Assembly: GCA_015501075.1 (NCBI GenBank)
Contig: JADNYJ010000011.1
Location: 434,001 to 498,000, forward strand
Reading direction: 5' to 3'
Source of the DNA: Gymnopilus junonius
Taxonomy: Eukaryota; Basidiomycota; Agaricomycetes; Agaricales; Galerinaceae
DNA length: 64,000 nt
Shown here in pieces: positions 36,624-48,801 of the stretch. The notes under the pieces were generated by a model, which worked only from the letters and a program-made list of their open reading frames with translations, did not search any database and was not told where the DNA came from. The translations under genes and the position numbers were made by a program. Position 1 is the first letter of the stretch. Each line of letters opens with the position of its first letter.

Positions 36624-39267
36624 TCAAAGTTCTTCCTCATCCCCAAAAGGATCCCACACCTCCCCAGGCTTCCCCTTGTTCGCATTGGATTCGGCAACAA
36701 TCTCAACCACCATCTCTTCACCATCGTCCCCCGCAAGTTCATCGACCTCTTCTTCTGCCTTAACCTCCACGTTTTCATCATTCACTCGCAAAAACTCCCC
36801 GTTCTTCGCCTTCGCCAACCTCTTCTCCAATCGCTCAATTCTCATCCGCTTCGAACGCGCCCTAGGAGGAGCGGGTGTAAAGGTATATTTCTTATTGGGA
36901 TAATGTTCTGAGAGGATAACTTCTGAGGACAGGAGGAGGTCAGGGAGGGAGCCAGTGGAGAGAGAGAAGGCCCCTCCGGAGTAGTGGTAAGGGGTATATT
37001 GGGATGCGGGCGAGGAAGCACGGGGAGGCGAAGATGGAGGGAGGGAGGACGAAGCCGAAGCGTTGGTCGCCAGACTTGGGGTTGATCCTGTTCCCAAGCT
37101 TGATTCTTGGCTGTCGCATTCAATTTGGAGTTGGACCTCCGTTTCCTCTTCCTCTTCTTGATCCTCCTCCTCCTCCTCGTCTTCAATGACATGGAAACTC
37201 GGCTGCATATCCTCATCCTCATCCTCGTCTTCCTCCTCCTGCTCAATCTTCCTTCGCTTCTGTTGCTCTTTTTCTTTCTCCAACCGCGCCTTCTCTTTCC
37301 GCTTTCGCTGCACCTCCACCACATCGTCATCGTCATCGTCCTGGTCAAACGGATCGTCCCCTTCACACCCGTCCACACCCCCCGTAAACACCTCTTCCTC
37401 ATCCAACTCCCCCTTCCGAATCGCCGCTCGCATGCTTTGATACCCCTTAGGGTCCATATACTCCAATAAGTATTTGGCGAACAAGTATGGAGGGTCATTG
37501 AATTTCTCAGTGTCCATCGTGCGATTTTGGTCTTCTCGAAGGTGGTAAGGGAGTGAAGAGGAGGCTTTGCCGTGGTAGGAAGTTTCTTCTTCTTCAGAGT
37601 CGGAGATAACAATGACTGATTGCTCCTCCTCCTCTTCGTTAGCTTGAGCTTGCTCCTCTTCCTCGTCAGAGTCGGCCACATATATGACCTCGGGCCTTTC
37701 TTCTTCTTCCCCTTCCTCTTCATTGTCCTCTTCGTCGTTCTCGTCCTCATCCACGAGCAATGGGACAGGCTTGGAAGGAGATGAGCCCTGCGTATAGAAA
37801 AACGGATGCGTTGCGTCGAATTCGTGTAGGTCACATTCATCTTCATCTTCGTCCTCTTCACCCTCGGCTTCACCATCTGCGTCTGTATCGGTCAGGTCTT
37901 CGTCCATCGTAATATGTGGAGGTGGCGGTGGGGATTTAAGTTTCTTAAACATCGCCGGCTCCATTGCTTTACGAGGCGGTGGGGTTGGACTCTTGAGCTT
38001 CACTATAGCTCTGGCCTTCGATGCTGCTCGGATGTCCTCTTTTACTTGGGTGTTCGAGGCTCGGGGACGGAAAGCTGTTGGAAGTGGAGCGACCTCGCGA
38101 TTGCGGGTATGGATAGAAGCAGGTGCGGGGGAACTAGATAGCGTATTCAATATAGATTTTGAGAAGAGTGGTCGTGGTAAGGGTGCTGGTGACAGATGCA
38201 CGTAGCCCCGTGCACCAAATATAAAGGGTGTGTTTGAGATACCGCGTTGACGAGGAAGGAGGTTCTTGTTGACCGTAATATGAATTTGAGTGGTCGGAGA
38301 ATGATGCTAGATGTCAGGGAAATCAGTAAAAAGTTTGCAATGTGAAAAAAATGGACAGGTAGCGAACATAAATGATCCCAATATCCGCCTTGAGGCCCTT
38401 AGGGAAACAATGTCCAATCGTGAAATCCTCTTCATCGACCCACTTCCAATCTTGGTCGTCCCCGTCTTTGGCGGTGTCTTCCTCTTCTTCTGTTTCGTCG
38501 TCCTCATCCAGTTCATCTTCCTCATCTTCATCGTCTTCGGTGTCCAGACCAAATCCGTACTTCGATTTCCACCTCCGAGCAGGATCATGCACATTGGAAA
38601 GCTTGACCAGCGTCACTCCTGATTTGGCTTTGATCTGCCCAGGTTTATACAGGGGGCCGTAGATGTCAATTTTATTCTTCACCTCAAAAAGGTAATCGCT
38701 GCCGTCTTCCTGTGGATGGTTGATGTCGAGACCATTACTGGCATAGGAAGCAGGGACATTAAACAACCACGCGATGAGACACCGCAGATGCACAAACGTG
38801 TAGTTAAGTGGCACACGGGCGATACGGTACACACCACCTTGTCTGTGAGACATTGCCATGGCGTTAACTGCGTTTTTGCTTGTGCCTTTCTTGGGGATAC
38901 GCACAAGCTGAAAGCGTAACGCGACGTGTTTGCTAAATGAACTAGGCGGTGGCAAAGAGCGGATCAGCCTTTGCGCCCGTTTCCTCCCAAAAGGGTTGGA
39001 CGGCGAGTCAGAAGGCTGGAGAGGGTAGGGCGTGTACGGGGTCTTCTTGGGGGTAGCAGTGGGAAACGTCAAGGGGGTTCTGGTGGCTTTGGATGGGCTA
39101 CTCGATGACCATGATGTGGAAGCTATGGGTGCCCCTGGTGTCCTTGGGAAGCGCGACACGGAAGAAGAAGTAGAGGCGTATTCATTGCGTTTAGCACGCT
39201 TAGGAGAAGTCAACGAAGACGCGTCGACATCATCGTCTACAACAATGCGGCGTTTACGAGTGTCCAT
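36624..39267 (-). CDS. Large acidic protein with possible PRiA4_ORF3-like N-terminal domain
   Basis: Two exons (39267-38323 and about 38261-36624) joined at GIIY|HHSPTTQIHI, about 820 residues. A basic N-terminus (MDTRKRRIVVDDD, SPKRAKRNEY) suggests nuclear location. Residues about 120-240 (LRFQLVRIPKKG, YRIARVPLNYTFVHLRCLIA, YLFEVKNKIDIYGPLYKPGQ, VTLVKLSNVHDPARRWKSKY) resemble the plasmid pRiA4b ORF-3-like fold, an assignment made by pattern only. The rest is disordered, with repeated Asp/Glu tracts, motifs like VIVISDSEEEE (a SUMO-interaction-like core), a basic KERK-type helix and an acidic C-terminus ending WDPFGDEEEL. Function unknown; a chromatin or SUMO-linked role is a guess. The frame is intact despite extreme low complexity. 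Confidence 0.7.
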
Positions 39268-39402
39268 AGGAGTAGTGTTTTCGTGGTCGTCGTCAGTGAG
39301 AGAGTCAACTTTAAATTGATTGGAAATCTGGAATACACAAACGAGATCAGGTGATCGCGTTATATACAGTCACATGGACATGTTCATTCCGCATTTTACT
39401 TT

Positions 39403-40401
39403 TTAATCTTTGATAGCTGCTTCCTTCTCTTCTTCAGTTGGGAACTTTGCAAAGGCATCTCTCAGCATGTCAATAGGAGCGGTAATTAACTCAGAAAATG
39501 TCTCGAAAGGAGGTTTATCAGGTGCATTTGGGTGGGTCCTGGAAATATAATCCGTAAATCCAAGTGCTAATAAGAAGCAAGGAAGATCGGACCTGGTAGG
39601 AGCAAAGTTCTTGGTCCTCTTGAAGTGCGCTACAGCCTCCAACGCCTTTTCAGGACCGATCGCATCTTGCAAGAGGGGTAGATCATTCTGCTCTTCTCTG
39701 TCATTGTGGGCTTTCAAATGTTCAACGACAGACTTAAGGACGCCAGCGTGTTCATGTGCGCCAACTGTGAGGGACCCAAGTTTGTGGAGGAGCTCTTTAA
39801 TTTCCTGAAAAGATGCGACGGATGGTCTACGGGTAAGTGAGGGGCGTGGTTGTAAAGAGGAATAGCCTAAAAATAAACCGTACTTGAAGATCCGCCCTGC
39901 CTTTATCTGCGAGCTCCTTGCCTTTCGCTCCAAGATATTTCTCCATGAGAGGATAGATGACGAGCTCTTCGCCTACAGCATGCCTTGCGACTTCCCACCT
40001 AAACTGGTTAGACCAGCGTTCTTCTAAGTCGGTATTGAGTTTATTTTTTTCATACTGGGCGTAGTAGTCATACATCTGCGGATTCAGGTTGTTCAGTGAT
40101 CAATCTTTTAGTCAAATGAAACACATCACCTCTTGGTGGTCACCCGCAAGAGCATCGATAAGAGGTCCGCCGACGTGTTTGTAGTCCTAATTGGTACAAT
40201 GTTGGTCATGACTCGCGAAGGCTTCTGGGATATGGAAAATGTAGAACGTTTAGAGTCTACAGACCACGGCCAAATAAGTCGAGTGAGAACGGACAGATCA
40301 CGTAAGTTTGAAAGGAAGAAGAGCAGGATGTGAAAGAGATATGTTGGGCGAAATGATGAGAGGAGCGCGAGCGTATATTTACCCCCTTTTACTGAGCGCA
40401 T
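39403..40401 (-). CDS. Hemerythrin-like (HHE) domain protein
   Basis: Four-helix-bundle di-iron type protein; fungal members are of unclear function, probably O2, NO or metal sensing or storage. The model starts with ATG at 40401 (MRS) spliced to DYKHVGGPLIDALAGDHQEM. Then come YDYYAQYEKNKLNTDLEERW, ARHAVGEELVIYPLMEKYLG, LTVGAHEHAGVLKSVVEHLK, AHNDREEQNDLPLLQD, HFKRTKNFAPTR and HPNAPDKPPFET, ending EEEKEAAIKD-stop. His/Glu ligand candidates occur in DHQE, RHAVGEE, HEHAG and HND. Four introns splice cleanly. The first exon is uncertain: an upstream frame also reads FSPDDIKNDDIMRS without an ATG, so an additional 5' exon is possible. Confidence 0.78.
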
Positions 40402-40762
40402 GATGTCGTCATTTTTGATATCGTCGGGGCTGAACGTTGACCGGAACCAATGGGAAGAGATCGAAGTTCAGCGATGAATAGGCTTCAAGCCAGCCAGAAG
40501 CCGAGACTTGGCCCAAACTTGGCCCAGACGGCTTGGGGTCGAAAAAAGAGAGTCAAACTACTGGAAAACTAGTGCAGAGCAAGAAAAAGGTTTGAATAAT
40601 ACCTTTTGTTTTCATCCTTGTAATGGGAAAGAGTCCAGTGAGCACTTCAATCGTGAGCCAACCAAATCCTGTCCAGTATCTCAGTGAGAATAAGTATTCA
40701 TGACGTGACACGTCGCGTGCTGTATCGTGCGCCAAAAATACCTTTCCTCCAACATCGGCATC
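40402..40762. other. Intergenic between divergent hemerythrin-like and membrane-protein genes
   Basis: A 361 bp stretch; no distinct element recognised. Confidence 0.4.
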
Positions 40763-41893
40763 ATGATCACTCAGCGCTCAGCGCTAGCAATTACATACTC
40801 AGAGTTGTGCGAAGGCTGTTGTCGACTCGTGTACCTTGACATTGACGGTCCACTCAAGGGTTCTCCATCTGTTCGTCTTTCTCTCTGTGTATACCGTCTT
40901 GTATTATTCCTGAAGAAGGAGAGCATCAAATGTTAGTAACGACGCTGCGAATTGTAGACTCTGAGGAAGAGGCTTCCCTACACCCTCGCGCAATTTGGAA
41001 CCATTGGAAGAAGAATGTAATTTGGGATCCTAGGTCATATTACGGTGCATCCATGTTCTTTAAGTTGATCTGGTGTCTGCCTTTGCTGATGGAAACTTGT
41101 ACACCAGGAATATTAGAATTTCTGGCTGCGTTCATAATGGTTATCTCCCCTCGGTATGCCAACAAAAATTTATGTTCAGGAATGCTAATCGGATTTGGCA
41201 TTGCTCCCTTGTGGGTCTCTTCTCCATTCCCACTTCTCGAACGGCAAGGCGAGCTGATTTCTTTTTACTCTATTTCTCCCTGCACCATATCCAGACATTG
41301 GTTCAGCAATCATAGACAGTCGTCGAACTTACTGACGCGGGCTCGCACCCATATTTTCGTACTGGTTGCTCTTGCTCTTATTCTGTTCGGTATGTCGTTC
41401 CATCTTCGTCCTTTAATCTGTCTTTACTCCTTTTTTTCTTCGTCTGTCTCTTCACAACGTTGACTGATCTTTAACTTCAGTTTCTGAAGTTTATGCCATC
41501 TTTTACAAACCGTACCAGTGTAAATATCGTTATGACTGTCGTATGAACCCCTTTGTTTCGTTATCCATTGTGACTTGTGCGTTCATCCGTTATGAGTTCC
41601 CTCTTATATATGCCACACTGACCGATTTCTTTTTCCATTTTTACCCTACAGTGCTCGTCGCTACCTTCGTTGTATATACTAACGCCCGAAGGACACGCAA
41701 ACGCCCTGTCCACCCTCTTCCAATCGCCGCCGTTGACTCAACAACGACTGATGAGGCTCCAGTGACAAACGTTCCTAGTGGTCCAGCCATAGAAGATTAC
41801 GAGGATGAGAGCCAGGCTGCGTGGGCGACCGTGAGGGTTGCTGATGGAATTGAAGATGATTCGATGGAGCCGGAGGGACAGTTGAGGTTGTGA
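40763..41893 (+). CDS. Putative multi-pass membrane protein, poorly modelled
   Basis: Low-confidence gene. From 40930 a 178-codon frame is open and hydrophobic in parts (FLAAFIMVISP, HIFVLVALALILF). Two clean introns follow, giving VSEVYAIFYKPYQCKYRYDC, then LLVATFVVYTNARRTRKRP, and a polar acidic tail ending EPEGQLRL-stop at 41891-41893. The 3' exons are convincing; the 5' end (ATG at 40763 or 40930) is not. The plan (several membrane spans, polar C-tail) resembles fungal DUF6533/6534-type proteins, but I could not find a signature motif. A damaged 5' half is possible. Confidence 0.4.
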
Positions 41894-43120
41894 GCTTGCT
41901 TGGGTTTACGGACCTGCGCTGCATGTGGCAGATACGAGGCCTGGTTAGACGTGAGCGGCCCAATGTCACTAGTGCTAGCTTCCACTGGCAGTTGGTACAT
42001 AGTGTGCTGAGCCATCAAATAAACTAGCAAATGCATGTAAGGCTTTCATTGAATAGAGTAGTTACAGTGTATGATATCAATGTACTGGTACAGCTAATTT
42101 GCATTGCACCGTGTGCGTGTCGTTGTATCTGAATCGGCATTCAAGATCAGGGAGACCAGAATGAGGCTTACTGCTTAAGGATGTCTTCACTCATTCAAAT
42201 TCAAGATAATAACAGGCAAACTGTATGGTAGTTATAGAGTACCCTGCTCATTGAACTGCTAGGAGCCCGCTCTGCCAATGAGGTCACCGCATCAGATCCC
42301 ATGCAGAAAGAGTTCAATCAAATCATATGAGCTAGAGGAGTCACCAATTTGTAAATCAAAACCAGCTTGCCAGGCCTCCTCCAAGCGACGAAGAGCGTCT
42401 TTATTGATATCAGAAAGGTGTCTGGGGCTCGGGAACACTGGGAAGAGTGGTACTGGCATAGAGAGTAACGATTCATTTGTTGCATCACTTGTTAATGTTA
42501 CAAACGATTAGAATCGCTGGCCAAGTGCTGGAAACAACATTAAAACCGAGCCAGTACGATCATGTCTCGAAGATTGTAGCTCCCAGTCGCGGTGGTAGAG
42601 GAGGCAAGGAGAGCTTGAATACATAGAATGCACTCTCAGGAGGTTGAGATTGGACCATAGGATCATGAACAGGGATCATTGTCGTTGGATTTTGCGATGC
42701 TGTTTGAACAGTCTACCTTCGTTGATGTATCAATTGCTACTTAGCGACGGGGATAAATATTAAAATTATACTCGAACTCACTTATAAGTCGCAGTTGGAT
42801 GGAAGCGAGACCACTTGAGATGTTGAGAAATATATCAGAGCTTGACGCTTATTGAGCGTTGGAGATGATCCTGAGAACGAGAAATGCAACAAGTGATGAC
42901 GATAGTGGTGATATGACTTAGAGAGGTTCTTATATTGGGACGTTGGTTGGGGGTGATCTATTTTTAGTACTCTAATGTCGTACGAGTTGCGAACATTTCT
43001 TGCGAACATATCATGATGTTGTTTACTTTCTTCTCTGTTTTTCCTCTCTCGCTGTCGGTCCCCCCATCCTAATCTCACTCTCAACCCCAACTTGCCTCCA
43101 CCAACAATAGAATCCAAACT
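41894..43120. other. Intergenic, upstream of ERG9
   Basis: A 1.2 kb stretch. The last 110 bp before the ATG are strongly pyrimidine-rich on the plus strand, a common promoter or 5' leader feature of strongly expressed basidiomycete genes. No other feature seen. Confidence 0.5.
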
Positions 43121-44867
43121 ATGAGCGCAATAAATTGGGTTGTTCTCCTCCTGACACACCCTGTGGAGTTTAGGACTCTCGTCCAGTTCAACATGTATCA
43201 TAAAAAAAAGCGGGACATTGCCGCGTTGAAGGAACACCCTACGACTGGATGGTACAGGAGCGGTATGAGGAGATGTTGGGAGTTATTGGATATGACGAGT
43301 AGAAGTTATTCGGCTGTTATTAAAGAGCTGGACGGAGACTTGGTGAGGACGGTGAGTTTACCTTTTTCTTTAGTTGTTTCGCGTTTGGAAGTACGTACTT
43401 ATGGACTTTTCTTTGTGTCTAGATTGCCCTTTTCTACCTGGTACTTCGTGGGCTCGACACCATCGAGGATGATATGACCATTGCCGACGAAATCAAACAA
43501 CCCTTACTACGGTCTTTCCACATCCATAGCGTCACTCCAGGCTGGAAATATGACGGTTGTGGGCCAAACGAGAGAGACCGCCAACTTCTCGTGGAATACG
43601 ATACCGTTGTGGAGGAGTTTAACCTCTTGCTTCCGGAGTACGTTTTACTTTACTGAGCTTCTACGTAAAAGCTCTTCTTCTAAACTTGAGCTTCGCCAGG
43701 TACAAAAACGTCATACTCGATATCACTCAAAAAATGGCCACAGGGATGGCCGACTATGCCCACAAGGCCGCCACCTCATCCGATCAATCAATTTACATCG
43801 CTAGCGTCGCCGAATACGACTTGTACTGCCACTACGTCGCCGGTCTCCTTGGTGAGGGCCTCTCGCGCCTCTTCTCTGCGTCGGGCAAGGAATCCCCCTC
43901 TCTCGGCCTCCAATTGGAGCTGAGCAACTCCATGGGTCTCCTGCTCCAAAAGACCAACATCATTCGTGATTTCCGGGAAGACGTTGAAGAAAAGAGATTT
44001 TTCTGGCCCCGCGAGATTTGGGGAAGCCCTGAATATGGAGGGTTCACGGAGCTGAAAGAGATGTGTGCAACCGATGCGGAGACGGTGACCAGGGCGAAGA
44101 GGGTGCAGAGTGGGATGGTGTTGAACGCGCTGAGACACGCGACGGACGCGATGGATTACCTGAGACTATTGCGCAACCAGAGCGTGTTCACTTTCTGCGC
44201 GATCCCTGTTACGATGGCCATTGCGACTCTGGAGCTGTGCTTCATGAATGCGGAGATGTTCCAGCGGAATATTAAGATCCGCAAAGCACAAGCCGCGGAT
44301 GTGAGTGCTCCTTTCCTTCGTGTTTTTTTTTTCTAGACAGAAGCAACTGAAATTTCTTTCCAACTTGCAGCTCGTCATGCGGTCTACAAATCCGAGGGAA
44401 GTAGGCCTCATCTTCCGCGAATACGCGAGGAGGATACATGCCAAAGCTGTCCCTTCCGACCCCAACTTCATTCGCATTTCTGTTGCGTGTGGAAAGGTCC
44501 GTCAGCTTCTCTCACGTCGTCTTCAAAGTTCTATCTCCCTGATTCAATATAGATCGAAGCGTGGTGCGAACATAACTACCCCACCTTTGTACATTTCACG
44601 CCCAGCGGCCAACAAATGGTGAACCCCTCCGACGCGCGAGGCAACGTTCTTCTCAAAGAACAAGCATTCGACGCGGAACTTCTCAAGAAGTTCGGTCCAG
44701 GTACTGTTGCCCGCGCGAATGGCGTGGACGGGGAGCACTGGGTACAGGCGTATGATCCCACACGAGGAATGGGGACGGCCAGGCTGGTGGTGTACGTCGC
44801 TGGCGCGCTTGGCTTGGTTTTGCTGTTTGGATGGGGTGTTGTGTGGGGTGTTACACAGTTGGATTAG
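43121..44867 (+). CDS. ERG9: Squalene synthase (farnesyl-diphosphate farnesyltransferase)
   Basis: Condenses two farnesyl diphosphates to squalene with NADPH, the first committed step to ergosterol and triterpenoids, at the ER membrane. ATG at 43121 (MSAINWVVLLLTHPVEFRTL). Hallmarks: DMTSRSYSAVIKEL, the first Asp-rich motif LRGLDTIEDD, YCHYVAGLLGEGLSRLF, GLLLQKTNIIRDFREDVEE (second Asp-rich motif), RFFWPREIWG, NQSVFTFCAIPVTMAIATLE and a C-terminal membrane anchor VVYVAGALGLVLLFGWGVVW before stop at 44867. Introns near 43350-43423, 43638-43699, 44300-44370 and 44497-44553 splice in frame. About 500 residues, longer than yeast Erg9, as is usual in basidiomycetes. No other terpene gene is adjacent, so this looks like the housekeeping copy. 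Confidence 0.93.
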
Positions 44868-45281
44868 AAGGTTAGTGAATACCGACTCATGTGTTTGGAA
44901 TTTGGTCGGGGTATGGTGGATGGCATCATGAACTTTTTCTTTTTTTATCTTGCATTTTTCGTTTCATGGACTTTAATACTGTATCGAACGCTGCTTTTTT
45001 TCACCTTTTTGCTATAGTAACCTATGGGGGATTGATTGATTGGGCGGTTTGCTTTTTTTTCGTCCATAAATTTTATTTACTCATTTCTATGTATGTATCG
45101 ATAGCCTTATTGTTTCCTTCTGCCTAGTCGAGTACTTGCTCACACACTAAAATAATAATACCCGGTCCCGGCGTTCTCACTGTTATAACTATAAATCGCT
45201 TGCTATGAAATATCCACGACAATATATATGATGAGTTCAACATGGACAAGGGAGTGCCTGCCGCTGCGGAGATGCAAAAAG
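44868..45281. other. ERG9 3' flank
   Basis: T-rich 3' flank (runs of T near 44935-45060), likely the 3' UTR and poly(A) region of ERG9. No gene seen. Confidence 0.45.
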
Positions 45282-45355
45282 TGAGTCGACCCAGGCTCGA
45301 ACTGAGGACCTTCTGTGTGTTAGACAGATGCGATAACCAACTACGCCATCGACCC
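45282..45355 (-). tRNA. tRNA-Val (anticodon AAC)
   Basis: Cloverleaf read on the minus strand. The seven-pair acceptor stem GGGTCGA/TCGACTC has one G-U pair. D-arm TGGCGTAGTTGGTTATCGC, anticodon stem-loop CTGTCTAACACACAG with anticodon AAC (plus-strand gtt at 45319-45321), T-arm CTCAGTTCGAGCCTGGG and discriminator A. No intron. TGGCGTAGTTGG and GTTCGAGCC fit the A and B boxes for RNA polymerase III. Confidence 0.9.
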
Positions 45356-45876
45356 GTTGCGAGTGAGGTTGGCGTGTTCTCACCATCTTGCCATCGCGTC
45401 GTTAGGGGGATCGGCTCGTCACGACGTCATTGTTCATTTTTCGCGTGCCTAGACTCGGTAAGATAATATGGCGATAAATTGAAACTCCGCACCGGGGTAA
45501 GGATGTGTGAGTGGGAGATCGCCTTGTTCCTTGACATTGTACTTGACCTTGGCCCTTCTTCTGGCCCGTTTCTTTTTCTCCTCACACATTCTTTTATTTT
45601 CCTTTCTTTTCTTCCAAGTCTTACGAGCAGCGCTCGTTTGTTACTCATAATTCACCTTCAACTGTACAAAAATTTCAACGTTCAACCTTTCAGCTTCAAT
45701 TACCCTCAAATCGGTCGCCATTTCGAGTCTCAAGCACTCAAGTGCACCAACCAATCCTGCAGTTTAACCTCTGCGCTCCTCGTACTATACAACCAGGACT
45801 CAGGCTAGTCCTTCTCTACCAAGTTCTCTACAATTCCATCCGCCTCCACATTCTGCTGTTTTAAAGTGAATAAACC
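45356..45876. other. Intergenic: promoter of the DUF7727-like gene
   Basis: Contains a pyrimidine-rich plus-strand tract at about 45545-45615, a likely promoter or 5' leader. No ORF supported. Confidence 0.45.
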
Positions 45877-46527
45877 ATGGGCGAATTCATATGGCACCAA
45901 TGGTCTCGTTTTGTCTCTATCTCTGCTACTATCTGTGAGTATCGTCTAAAATTGTTTCAGTCATATTTGTTGACGAAGTTACGTGATTTTAGATGCAATT
46001 TGGGCTTCCTTCTTTGGTTTCTTCTACCGCAAGTTCTTCTGGGACTTTGTGGGTGGAACTTTACGCGATCCTGGAGGACTTCAGTACGCCTGTTCTCCCC
46101 TTCTCTCTTAATTCACTCTGACGAGGGACGTTTTATATAGACCATCCAAAAATGTGGCTTTCTTCATAACGGTCATCGTCAAAGTCCCTGTCGTTCAAAT
46201 CCTCGCTATGATCCTAGGCTTTGTGATCCTCGCTCTAGAAATGCCACTGCCCATGCTCAAGCAATATTCTTTCTATCGAAGCTTCATGTTAAGGATCGTC
46301 CTGCACTTACTCGAGGCATTTTTGACCGTCCTGTTCTATCAGGTACGCCTTAACGACGGGCTACCTGCCTGCAAGCGACTGATTGCCATTTTTTTAACTT
46401 GACATCTTAGGGCACCAACGCAGCGCTGTGGTCTATCATCACGGCGCTATGTTACAGCCGAGCTATCAGCTTGGGAGAAAGCATGGCAGAAGCGAAGCAG
46501 AATCGCGGTAGAGATGGACCAGCCTGA
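45877..46527 (+). CDS. DUF7727-like fungal membrane protein
   Basis: Small four-span membrane protein of unknown role, about 150 residues. ATG at 45877 (MGEFIWHQWSRFVSISATI). Blocks: YAIWASFFGFFYRKFFWDFV, GGTLRDPGGLQPSKNVAFFI, KVPVVQILAMILGFVILALE, YSFYRSFMLRIVLHLLEAFL, FYQGTNAALWSIITALCYSR and a basic tail ending QNRGRDGPA-stop. Three introns splice in frame. The GGTLRDPGG and FYQGTNAA motifs are the family landmarks I remember; the name rests on that recollection. Confidence 0.75.
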
Positions 46528-47980
46528 TTTCGATGAGTCTGGTCTAGTCCGGGGCTCGGTTACAGGTTCCGGGCTGGTCCAGATAGAGGGACTCGAGCAG
46601 TCTTGAAGATTCGACTTTTTCTTCCTTGTGTGTTTTCTTTTTCTTTTTCTTCGGGCCAGGGCCCTTTCCCCACTCATTCCGTATAATTTGTAAGAACGTA
46701 TGTATGAATAGAAGAGTCAGGTCAAGCGAACAGCATTCATCAATCATTTGCCCTTGTCTCGTTTTTCCTCTGTTCTACTAATTCGAAGCAATCGTTCGAA
46801 TGCCGAACGTCAAAATCCAATTTTCTTGCAGCACTTCATTATCGCTTCCTGTCTCAATATGCATCATCAGGCATTTTCGCCTTGTACGACGGGGGGACTT
46901 GGAATTGTAAACTCGCGTGTGGCTCGGTATCGAATTGGGAGTTTGAGTTAGTTTGAGTTGTCACCTCGTACTCGCCTACGCCTCGCCTCAGCGACAAAAT
47001 TATGTGTAGTTCGTGTTGATGGGCTCCTATGTTATATTAAGTGAACCAAAGCAGCTGAATTTGGGAGCATATATATGAAGTATATGTAATCTGAATTCAT
47101 GCTCAAACTACAAGTACGGAGTAATTCGACATCACATAGCATGGCTGACATGGAGAATGATATATCAGACGACGTCTCTGACGGAATTTTCAGCGGGGAA
47201 TGATGGCATTGTGATACCAGAATTGCCGTCGCTTATAACAATCGCGCTACCATGCAGGTGGTTTTCCCAGAATTGTAACGAGTTCATTTTGAACGAATAT
47301 CTAAAAAGCCTCCAGACTCCGAGAACTAACAGGGTGTCAATCAAAGAAATTTCATCTACACAGCGAGACAACAAGCCCGGTGAAATAACCGACAATTGCC
47401 ACGTTGCATAACGCGCTTCTAAAACAGGTAACTGAACTGCCTAAATTGGGTGCAATGCAAAGTTGAGTATTGTACATCCAAAAGCTCAATTCGAAAATTA
47501 CAACATAGTTTAACACTAGCACGGGAACTTTAAACTGTGCTTTTAGGAATTGAACTCCTCTAAATCATGAAGTAGCTATTTGACGACAGGTGGAAGCCCA
47601 TTTATCATTGACGAGGATCGGAATATTTATCATTCATCAAAAAAGCGGTAGTTCTGCTAAATGGTAGGCTGTAATGTCCACGGATTCAGCATGGGATTGG
47701 AACTCCGGTAGGCGAAAAAGTGCGCCACTTTGCAACTTTCCTGATTAGTAATGAAAACATGACAAAAAGCTTACCAATCTAAGGCGGTGACTCAGAGATG
47801 GTTGGCGCTTAAAAGCCTTTCTGTGCTGAATAAGCCATTACTGCCATATCATCGCTTCATTTCCCGTTTGGTAATACGAGCCGCTATAGAACCTATAAAG
47901 AGCATGGGGTATATCGTCGAATAGCCAGCAATTTACTTCCTTTTCGTCATTTCAGCACCTGCAAATTGGGAACCACTATC
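46528..47980. other. Intergenic, nothing recognised
   Basis: 1.45 kb of AT-rich sequence. There is a T-rich tract just after the stop (46610-46660) that fits a 3' UTR. No ORF with splice structure, tRNA or repeat recognised. Confidence 0.5.
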
Positions 47981-48801
47981 ATGACAATCATACTCTATGA
48001 TATTCCTTCTCCATTCCCGAGCAAGGCGTTTTCTGTCAACACTTGGAAGGCGAGGTGTGTATGGATCTAATTTTAATCCAGAATTACAAGAACTTGTTCT
48101 AAAACATTTAACGCCTCAGATTCGCTCTCAACTACAAGGGGCTCCTGTACAAGACTGAGTGGGTTGAGTTCCCAGATATAGAAGCAGTCGCAAAAAAACT
48201 GGGCATTGAGCACACTGAAAACAAGCCTGGCAGCACCGTTCTCCCATTTTATACTCTCCCAGCGATTTACGATCCGTCTACAAATTTATACGTTTCAGAG
48301 GCAATGCGGATTGCAGAGTATCTCGACAAGACCTATCCAAACACCCCGCCCTTGTTCCCGAACAACACCATCGCTCTCCAGGCAGGGTTTAGTGACGCCT
48401 TCAGGACCATTGTTCATCCAATATTCCGTTTCGGCATACCCCAGCTGGCTACCAAACTCAACCCTCGCAGTGCCGAATATATTCGGAAGACTAGGGAGGA
48501 ATGGCTCGGCATGCCAATGGACAAGATTCTTCCAAAAGGGGAGGAAGCTGATGCAGTATGGAGCGAGGTGAAGGAGGCATGGGACAAGGCTGATAAATGG
48601 TACGCTAAGAATGGGTGGAAGGGCCGCTTCTTGCTGGGCGAAAAGCCTTGCTTCGCTGACCTTGTCGTCGCGAGCTTTATTATTTGGGTCAAAACCATTT
48701 TTGGGGAGGATGATCAGAAGTGGAAGGATCTTGCTTCATGGAATTGTGGGCGATGGAAAGGGCTCCTTGAAGGATTGGAGGAATATACTACCGTCGTCTA
48801 G
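47981..48801 (+). CDS. Glutathione S-transferase, fungal etherase-like (GTE) class
   Basis: Cytosolic GST related to bacterial LigE beta-etherases; expanded in wood-decay fungi, with likely substrates among lignin- or wood-derived compounds. ATG at 47981 (MTIILYDIPSPFPSKAFSVN), then TWKARFALNYKGLLYKTEWV, an intron at 48054-48119 inside KAR|F, YTLPAIYDPSTNLYVSEAMR, IAEYLDKTYPNTPPLFPNNT and the all-helical C-terminal domain with FLLGEKPCFADLVVASFIIW, ending LEGLEEYTTVV. About 250 residues, normal for the class. Intact. Confidence 0.85.

Noticed and set aside
36842..37876. 344-codon minus frame inside the acidic-protein gene
   Set aside because: Arg/Lys/Thr-rich frame produced by shifting Asp/Glu codon repeats; the acidic frame joins cleanly to the upstream exon.
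40768..40785. CTCAGCGCTCAGCGCT string also present near 62680
   Set aside because: Flanks are unrelated and the match is a short internal repeat of CTCAGCG, so there is no evidence of a dispersed element.
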